A DNA stretch of 64,000 bases. It comes from Candidatus Chlorohelix allophototropha. GTDB taxonomy: Bacteria > Chloroflexota > Chloroflexia > Chloroheliales > Chloroheliaceae. Positions 58,395-64,000 of the stretch are shown piece by piece (position 1 is the stretch's first letter; each line of letters opens with the position of its first letter). Under the pieces are notes generated by a model that worked only from the letters and a program-made list of their open reading frames with translations, did not search any database and had not been told where the DNA came from. The translations under genes were made by a program, and so were the position numbers. Where the stretch lies: NCBI RefSeq assembly GCF_030389965.1, contig NZ_CP128399.1, positions 868,001-932,000 on the forward strand, given 5' to 3'.

Positions 58395-59318
58395 TTACCC
58401 TCGCCAGGCATTGTTCAGCATAAAAAACAGGTTGGCAGGGCGTTCTGCCATGCGACGCATCAGGTAGGGATACCACTGTGAACCATAAGGAACATAAGCT
58501 CGAACATTATAACCTAAACCTGCCAATTTCTTTTGCAAATCCCGGCGTATTCCGTACAGCATTTGAAATTCAAATTTCTCTGCCGGAATATTCTGCGCTT
58601 TTACATAATCCAGAATCTGATTTATGATTTTCTCATCGTGGGTTGCAAACCCTGGATAGTTACCATTGTCCAGCAATTGTTGCATGCACTTGACATAATT
58701 ACTATCAGTATCGCTTTTCTCAGCATAAGCAACGGTGGGAGGTTCAAGATACGCGCCTTTACATAGCCTTACTCTGGCTTTAAGCTCGATCATGGTATGC
58801 ACATCATCTTCGGTGCGATACATGTAACTTTGCAGGACTGTGCCAGTATTGCGAAAGCCGCTTTGCCATAGTTCCTTGAAAATGTCGATTGTGCGCTCGG
58901 TGTACTCCGAACTCTCCATATCTATTCTGACAAAAATGCCGCCCAAATCACGGGCGCGGGTTAGCACCGCTGTAATATTATTTAAGCACAACCGTCTATC
59001 CACATCTAACCCTAGTGCGGTAAGTTTAACTGAAATATTGGCATCTAGTTTCTCACGCGCAATCATTCCTAACAAATTTAGATATTGTTCGGTGGAGGCA
59101 ACCGACTCCGCTTCACTGAATACGTTTTCTCCCAAATAGTCAAGGCTAACATGGATTCCGAGTTTGTTCATGTCGCGCGCAGCTTTCAATGCATCTTCTA
59201 GAGTTTCGCCTGCTACGAAACGACGTGCTGCACTTCGTCCAATCCGGTTATGGCTCACGAAATTTTTCATCCGGGCACTTTTTGATAATTTTAAGATAGG
59301 TTCTTTTAAAATTGACAT
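58395..59318 (-). CDS. Proline dehydrogenase
   Basis: 307 residues from the ATG at 59318, which has GAGGAG 9 bases upstream. An open stretch to 59456 is not needed and would be atypical. The FAD-dependent TIM barrel oxidises proline to pyrroline-5-carboxylate. Motifs: HVSLDYLGENVFSEAES, ISVKLTALGLDVD, VRIDMESSEYTERTIDIF, LCKGAYLEPPTVAY, FATHDEKII, FEFQMLYGIRRDLQKKL and the substrate-binding end YPYLMRRMAERPAN. It is the monofunctional form as in Thermus and Gram-positives. The P5C dehydrogenase partner is not nearby. Confidence 0.93.
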   Translation of the reverse strand: MSILKEPILKLSKSARMKNFVSHNRIGRSAARRFVAGETLEDALKAARDMNKLGIHVSLDYLGENVFSEAESVASTEQYLNLLGMIAREKLDANISVKLTALGLDVDRRLCLNNITAVLTRARDLGGIFVRIDMESSEYTERTIDIFKELWQSGFRNTGTVLQSYMYRTEDDVHTMIELKARVRLCKGAYLEPPTVAYAEKSDTDSNYVKCMQQLLDNGNYPGFATHDEKIINQILDYVKAQNIPAEKFEFQMLYGIRRDLQKKLAGLGYNVRAYVPYGSQWYPYLMRRMAERPANLFFMLNNAWRG

Positions 59319-59449
59319 ATCTGGGACTCCTCTAAATACCGGGAAATAAATAATATGTATCTTTACTAATGTTACCACCGGCGTAAATCGCTGTAAATTG
59401 GCAATACAACTTACTTGATGATAAAAGTATCTACTTCTAACTTTCAAGA

Positions 59450-59478
59450 TTGGCAAAAATGTTGTAATATACTAGACT
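59450..59478 (+). promoter_or_regulatory. Promoter for the phospholipid genes
   Basis: TTGGCA, 17-bp spacer, TAGACT, about 70 bp upstream of the ATG at 59552. The divergent gap shows no other signal. Confidence 0.4.
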
Positions 59479-59551
59479 ATACTAATAGGTAAGAATGGGC
59501 TTGGTGTCGGCAAGATTACCCAACCGGAAAGTTGTCTTACAGGAGTGGTGC

Positions 59552-60280
59552 ATGTTTTCTAACCTTATCGAAGATTGGGCGCGTGGTATCGCGCGAGTGG
59601 TTGTCCGTATTTTTGTAAAAACCCCTCTTACCCCCAATAGGATTACCGTAATCGGGTTTCTGCTTAATATACCGGTAGCCTACGTACTAGCTAACGGTTG
59701 GTTTCTATTGGGTGGTTTACTAATCTTGTTTGCGGGTGTTTTTGATATGCTGGATGGGGCGTTGGCAAAAATTACCGGACGCGCCAGCACTTTCGGGGCT
59801 TTTCTGGATAGCTCTCTCGATCGTTATAGCGAAGTGGTAGTTTTTCTAGGTTTGCTGCTTTATTATCGCAATATACCTGATGCGGACAAAGATGGCGGCT
59901 CGATACTAGTCTATGTATCAATTTGCGGCTCGCTTATGATCAGCTATGTCAAAGCGCGTGCCGAAGGTCTGGGTTTGCAGTGCAAGATGGGTTTGTTACC
60001 TCGTCCTGAGCGTGTAGTATTGATTGCGCTTGGAACTTTTATCGCCGCTTTCTGGTCGCCTGCGTTGCCGATTTCGCTCTGGATACTCGCCGTAGGCACT
60101 AATTTGACCGCCTTCCAGCGTATAATTTACATCTGGATGCAAACTAATCGGGAAAATCGGGAAAAGTTGCAGAGTGAAGTGGAAATTCGCGCCGAAAATA
60201 AAAAAGAAGCCCGCTTGTCAGAAGGCGAAGAAGGCGAACCGATTCGCAAACGCTGGTCATTTAAACGCGCAAACGATTAA
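59552..60280 (+). CDS. CDP-alcohol phosphatidyltransferase
   Basis: 242 residues from the ATG at 59552 (AGGAG upstream). About six helices. The catalytic motif D-x2-D-G-x2-A-x8-G-x3-D-x3-D is present as FDMLDGALAKITGRASTFGAFLDSSLDR (parts DMLDGALAK and GAFLDSSLDR), with Lys where Arg is more common. It joins a CDP-diacylglycerol to an alcohol such as glycerol-3-phosphate or inositol phosphate. The acidic, Lys/Glu-rich tail is not part of the fold. It is 3 bp before an acyltransferase gene, so both act in membrane lipid synthesis. The acceptor is not certain. Confidence 0.88.
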   Translation: MFSNLIEDWARGIARVVVRIFVKTPLTPNRITVIGFLLNIPVAYVLANGWFLLGGLLILFAGVFDMLDGALAKITGRASTFGAFLDSSLDRYSEVVVFLGLLLYYRNIPDADKDGGSILVYVSICGSLMISYVKARAEGLGLQCKMGLLPRPERVVLIALGTFIAAFWSPALPISLWILAVGTNLTAFQRIIYIWMQTNRENREKLQSEVEIRAENKKEARLSEGEEGEPIRKRWSFKRAND

Positions 60281-60283
60281 ACC

Positions 60284-61045
60284 ATGATTCCGGCGCGTAA
60301 GAACTTTCTAGGTGAGTTACTGGTTTTTGGGATTGCTCGCCGCTCAGTCTGGCGTGCCTTCCACTCCGTCCACATGCGGGTAGCAGAGCCGCTGCCTTTA
60401 CCCCCTTCCAAACTAGACGCTCCCATTATTTTCTATGTAAACCACTCCTCATGGTGGGACGGTTATCTGGCACATCTTATTTCCCGCCAAGTTTATAACT
60501 TGAGTCCTTATCTGATGATGGATGAGCAGCAACTCAGCCGTTATCCTTTTTTTGCTTGGGCGGGCTGTTTTGGGGTTAATCGCAATGATGCAAGGGAAGC
60601 CTTAAAGTCATTGGAATATATCGTTAAAGAGCTAAAGCAAAAATCACCCTGTATATTGTGGATGTTTCCGCAAGGCGAAATAATGCCGCTGGAATTGCGC
60701 CCGTTGGGTTTCCACTCAGGACTTGGCTGGTTGGTGCGTGAGTTAGGCGATTGTTATATTGCGCCGGTATCCTTCCGTTTTGATTTTCTGCGTGAACAAT
60801 ATCCCGATATATTTATTAATATCGGCAAGTTCACCCGCTTTAGAGCCGGGGAAAAAATCAATACCCGCAAACTAACCGCTCAACTTGAAGAAACCTTAAC
60901 GCTTGACCTTGATTGTTTGCGGGATGATGTCAGTAACGGTCGGTTGGCTGATTTTGAAACTATAGTGCAGGGTAAAAGCAGCACCGATATTGTATTCAGT
61001 TTCATTGTCGAAAAATTGCTGAGAATAAAGCCGAAAGAAGCGTAA
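60284..61045 (+). CDS. PlsC-like 1-acylglycerol-phosphate acyltransferase
   Basis: 253 residues. The H-x4-D motif is NHSSWWDG (H54, D59), followed by FAWAGCFGVNR and the FPQGE block that binds the phosphate. It transfers acyl groups to lysophosphatidate or a related acceptor at the membrane. There is no clear N-terminal helix. It is directly after the CDP-alcohol phosphatidyltransferase gene and 35 bp before mnmE. Confidence 0.87.
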   Translation: MIPARKNFLGELLVFGIARRSVWRAFHSVHMRVAEPLPLPPSKLDAPIIFYVNHSSWWDGYLAHLISRQVYNLSPYLMMDEQQLSRYPFFAWAGCFGVNRNDAREALKSLEYIVKELKQKSPCILWMFPQGEIMPLELRPLGFHSGLGWLVRELGDCYIAPVSFRFDFLREQYPDIFINIGKFTRFRAGEKINTRKLTAQLEETLTLDLDCLRDDVSNGRLADFETIVQGKSSTDIVFSFIVEKLLRIKPKEA

Positions 61046-61080
61046 GCGGGCAACTTTGCCCTTTCCATCGGATAAAAGAT

Positions 61081-62493
61081 ATGTACAACGATACTATTAC
61101 CGCTATTTCTACTGCTTTGGGTGAAGGGGCAATCGGGTTGGTGCGCCTTAGTGGACCGAATGCCTATGAAATATTGCAGCAAGTTTTTTTTACGATAAAA
61201 GGCAAAACCCGCAAGAGCTTTGAAAGCCATCGTTTGTATTATGGCTATATTGCCGACCCGGCGATTCCGGCTGATCCTTTGGATGAGGTTATGGCGGTTT
61301 ATCTTGCGTCCCCGCGCACCTATACCCGCGAACCAATGGCTGAGATTAGCTGTCATGGCGGTAGTGTCCCGTTGGAGAAGATATTAAACCTGACTCTTAG
61401 AATGGGCGCACGCCACGCCGAACCGGGCGAATTTACCTTGCGAGCCTTCTTGAACGGACGGATTGATTTGGCTCAGGCGGAGGCGGTGCAGGATATTGTT
61501 CGCTCCAAAACCGGTCCCGCGCTTGAGCAGGCGTTGGGGCAATTGGCAGGAAAGCTGTCGCAACGTATCGGGGTGGCGCGCCAGAAATTGCTTTCAGCCC
61601 TCGCCCAGCTTGAAGCTATGATAGATTTCCCGGAAGATGATGTCCCATTTGCCTCGGTTTCTCCGCAATTGGGTGAAACTTTAGCCGAAATTGATACCTT
61701 GTTGGCTACTGCCGATGCCGGACAAATTTATCGGCAAGGAATTCGAGCAGCAATTGTAGGCGTGCCCAATGTGGGTAAAAGCTCATTGCTAAACGCCCTT
61801 TTGCGAAATGACCGCGCGATAGTCACGCCAGTTGCCGGGACAACTCGTGACTTGATTGAGGAAACTCTTAATGTACGCGGAATACCGGTGGTGCTGGTGG
61901 ATACTGCCGGAATAACCGCTACTGAAGATATGGTCGAGCGTATCGGTATCGAGCGGAGCAGGCAAGCGATTGCCAGCGCCGATTTGTTATTGCTGGTGCT
62001 GGATAGCTCGCGCCCTTTGCACTCCGGCGACCTTGAGTTAATCGCTGCTGTACAATCTGAACTAGCTATACGCCCAACTACCAAAGCCATGCTGGTTTTG
62101 AATAAAACGGATTTAAATCAGGGTGAGAATGAAAATTATAAGCTTGAATCGGAGTTGAATCAGAAGCTTCCAGAGTTGCCTCGTGTAAGTATATCGGCTC
62201 AAACGGGCGATAGGTTGCAGGAATTGGAAGATGCGCTGGCAAATCTAGCGTTAGGGGGGCAAAATCTGGCTGGTAGAAGCTTGATGATTACCAACACTCG
62301 GCACCGCCGCGCCCTTGAGCGTGCTCGCGAACATTTGCTTTCGGCAATTGCCAGCGATGAAGCAGGCATGGTCGCTGATTTTATCTCAATTGACTTGCGT
62401 CTGGCAATGGAAGCAATGGGTGAAATTACAGGCGAGTCGGTGCAAGAATCTCTCCTGCATGAAATCTTCTCAACTTTCTGTATCGGAAAATAA
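61081..62493 (+). CDS. mnmE: tRNA modification GTPase MnmE
   Basis: 470 residues. With MnmG it adds carboxymethylaminomethyl groups to U34 of certain tRNAs. The N-terminal folate-binding domain starts DTITAISTALGEGAIGLVRLSG (parts AISTALGEGAIG), then HGGSVPLEKIL and GEFTLRAFLNGRIDLAQAEAV. The G domain has G1 GVPNVGKSSLLN (about 225), G3 DTAG and G4 NKTD. The protein ends with the invariant CIGK, whose Cys is functional. A terminator follows. Confidence 0.97.
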   Translation: MYNDTITAISTALGEGAIGLVRLSGPNAYEILQQVFFTIKGKTRKSFESHRLYYGYIADPAIPADPLDEVMAVYLASPRTYTREPMAEISCHGGSVPLEKILNLTLRMGARHAEPGEFTLRAFLNGRIDLAQAEAVQDIVRSKTGPALEQALGQLAGKLSQRIGVARQKLLSALAQLEAMIDFPEDDVPFASVSPQLGETLAEIDTLLATADAGQIYRQGIRAAIVGVPNVGKSSLLNALLRNDRAIVTPVAGTTRDLIEETLNVRGIPVVLVDTAGITATEDMVERIGIERSRQAIASADLLLLVLDSSRPLHSGDLELIAAVQSELAIRPTTKAMLVLNKTDLNQGENENYKLESELNQKLPELPRVSISAQTGDRLQELEDALANLALGGQNLAGRSLMITNTRHRRALERAREHLLSAIASDEAGMVADFISIDLRLAMEAMGEITGESVQESLLHEIFSTFCIGK

Positions 62494-62528
62494 AAACGAC
62501 CTCGCCTATTAAATAAGCAAGGTCGTTT
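62494..62528. terminator. Bidirectional terminator between mnmE and the MFS gene
   Basis: AAACGACCT (62494-62502) pairs with AGGTCGTTT (62520-62528), with a further GC pair inside. A-run and T-run flank it, and it separates two convergent genes. Confidence 0.8.
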
Positions 62529-62539
62529 AAAGCAGTTAA

Positions 62540-64000
62540 CTATTCCATTATCATCGCGGGTTGCTCCGCATGGGACTCGATTTCTTTGCTAAGTCCTTCC
62601 GCGCGATGCGGCTTCTTTGGTAAAATTACCGCTACCAGCAGTAGAATTACAGTGCCAATTGTTACGAACATAAACACATCGTTCATACCACTTGTGCCAG
62701 CCTGTGCCACAATTAGAGCTTGTGCATCCGCTGTGGTCGGGCGTGGTAATGTACCGGCTGCAATCTGACTACCAATATCGGTGCCATGCTGCGCAGACTG
62801 TTGTACGAATAGAGAAGCGAGAACAGCAATACCGATTGAGCTAAATATTTGCCGCGTTACGTTGAAAAGTGAACTGGCTTTCGGCAGCGCAGGGCCGGTT
62901 AGCGACATCAAAGCCAGTGTTTGAACCGGTATTGCGGTCATGCCGAAGCCTAACCCACGTATTATTAACCATGGCATCAGGAAAAGCCCATCTGATTCGG
63001 GTTTCAAGGATGTCAACATAAAGGAACTGAAAACCAACAATACCGCTCCTGTCATAACCAAAACACGCGGACCAAAGCGGTTATACATTTTGCCGCCCAA
63101 CCCTACCGCTACTGCTGCTGCAAGACCTTGTGGCATTAGAGCAAGACCGGCATCTAACGCGCTTAAATGCGGTACTCTGACTTGCTCAAGGAAGATTGGT
63201 AGCATGAAGAGGCTGCCGAATACCACAATCGCGGATAGCCACGAAATGATGCTAGCCACCGTAAAATCGTAGCTTTTGAATAATCTCAAATCCAACACCG
63301 GGTCTTTGCTGATGTAGATTTCATAAATGGCAAAGATAGCCACCAGCGCCAAACCGGCAATTAATAGTATCCAGACAGGTGGGTAGCCCCAACCGTGAAT
63401 ATCACCTCGTGGATTGGCGGCAGTTATTGTGCTTGAATCAGACTCGCTAACCAACGCAAATGCGTAAACCACTGCCAATACACCCAGAATGGACAGGCTC
63501 AGACCGATATAATCGAATGCTTTTTTGCTCTGTGCCACGAGGTTGTCGGCAGGGAAAACCCGAATTGCTAGGAAAATTGCAACAAAACCTACCGGTACAT
63601 TGATGAAGAAAATGTATTCCCATCCAAAGTTAACCGTCAATAAACCACCGATAGTTGGACCAAAGGCTGGCGCTAATAGCACCGGAATACCTACCACTGC
63701 GCTGGCTGCCGCCCTTTCGCGTGGCGGGAAAGCCTGTAAGGCGATAGCGTTAGCCAATGGGAAGAGTGCGCCGCCACCAAGTCCCTGAATAATTCGGAAC
63801 CCGATTAACATGGTCTCACTCTGCGCGAGACCGCACAACAATGAGCCTAGTGTGAAGAAGGCAAGGCAGAGAATAAATAGTCGTTTGATACCAAATCGCA
63901 AACTAAAGTAACCAGAAATAGGAATTACTGCGGCTTGTGCTAGAAAGTAGCCGGTAATTACCCACTGAATTGAACTCAAATCGGCTTTCAGACCCGTAGC
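62540..64000 (-). CDS. DHA2-type MFS drug transporter, N-terminus cut by window edge
   Basis: 487 codons to the right edge, which is reached in frame without a start codon. The first visible residues are ATGLKADLSSIQWVITGYFLAQ (parts ADLSSIQWVITGY), the usual sequence following the first helix of 14-helix H+ antiporters. Further markers are RIIQGLGGGALFPLA, VGIPVLLAPAFGPTIGGLL and NVPVGFVAIFLA. About 13 helices are visible. The family exports drugs, dyes or other hydrophobic compounds. The substrate is unknown. The C-terminal tail is short and acidic. Confidence 0.92.
   Translation of the reverse strand, partial: ATGLKADLSSIQWVITGYFLAQAAVIPISGYFSLRFGIKRLFILCLAFFTLGSLLCGLAQSETMLIGFRIIQGLGGGALFPLANAIALQAFPPRERAAASAVVGIPVLLAPAFGPTIGGLLTVNFGWEYIFFINVPVGFVAIFLAIRVFPADNLVAQSKKAFDYIGLSLSILGVLAVVYAFALVSESDSSTITAANPRGDIHGWGYPPVWILLIAGLALVAIFAIYEIYISKDPVLDLRLFKSYDFTVASIISWLSAIVVFGSLFMLPIFLEQVRVPHLSALDAGLALMPQGLAAAVAVGLGGKMYNRFGPRVLVMTGAVLLVFSSFMLTSLKPESDGLFLMPWLIIRGLGFGMTAIPVQTLALMSLTGPALPKASSLFNVTRQIFSSIGIAVLASLFVQQSAQHGTDIGSQIAAGTLPRPTTADAQALIVAQAGTSGMNDVFMFVTIGTVILLLVAVILPKKPHRAEGLSKEIESHAEQPAMIME

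Noticed and set aside
58395-59456. 353-residue version of proline dehydrogenase
   Set aside because: The extra 46 residues lack similarity and a ribosome site. The ATG at 59318 has GAGGAG upstream and gives normal length.
1-64000. CRISPR arrays, tRNA or rRNA genes
   Set aside because: No regularly spaced repeats and no cloverleaf or rRNA signature were seen by eye. A tRNAscan or Infernal run would settle this.

Overview
The window reads as a bacterial chromosome segment of roughly even GC, densely coded, most probably from the phylum Chloroflexota. That placement is inference. It rests on the style of the proteins (Ala/Thr-rich lipoprotein linkers, MalT/BTAD mega-regulators, GAF-rich kinases, a split KdpD) and on a BchP/ChlP-type geranylgeranyl reductase next to two small membrane proteins otherwise familiar from oxygenic phototrophs (DUF2499/Ycf49-like and DUF3593). 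A phototrophic Chloroflexota lineage, for example a relative of Candidatus Chlorohelix, would fit, but nothing here proves the species.

Layout. 1-375: start of a 7TM-HD phosphohydrolase running off the left edge. 0.5-9.9 kb: a minus-strand branched-chain amino acid cluster (ilvB-ilvN-unknown-ilvC-leuA-leuB-cimA) preceded by an unannotated leader peptide packed with Leu/Ile/Val codons and a long stem-loop, which looks like attenuation control. leuC and leuD are absent from the window. 10-12 kb: a tiny membrane protein and selA. 12-15.6 kb: a plus-strand run of TlpA-like thioredoxin, DUF2085 protein, glycosyltransferase and HlyD-type adaptor. 15.7-24.6 kb: a complete Kdp potassium system (histidine kinase, kdpE, small ORF, kdpF, A, B, C) with KdpD divided between two genes at opposite ends of the locus. 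24.9-26.8 kb: bchP-DUF2499-DUF3593.

26.8-31.7 kb is a scrapyard of mobile and toxin DNA. It holds a MITE-like element and related terminal repeats, a transposase tail, a 5'-truncated ISL3 transposase, and an intact IS110 recombinase whose upstream non-coding region folds like a bridge RNA. Next come a decapitated zinc-ribbon gene, a frameshifted HNH toxin tip overlapping a SUFU-type immunity gene, and RHS/YD-repeat debris.

31.8-38.8 kb: an acyl-CoA synthetase beside a five-gene Liv-type ABC importer, all minus strand. 39-46.5 kb: a MalT-like ATPase/BTAD regulator convergent with a large membrane-anchored GH36-like alpha-galactosidase, then a YbaK-type tRNA deacylase. 46.7-53.6 kb: AtuA-family protein, S9 peptidase, P2-type cation ATPase and a class III-like sirtuin. 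53.6-64 kb: a GAF histidine kinase, udk with a terminator in its leader, LOG-family protein, moaE and moaD, proline dehydrogenase, two phospholipid enzymes, mnmE, and a DHA2 MFS exporter running off the right edge.

A ~200-220 bp repeat with terminal inverted repeats occurs twice (2.4 kb and 37.2 kb). I found no tRNA, rRNA or CRISPR array by eye.
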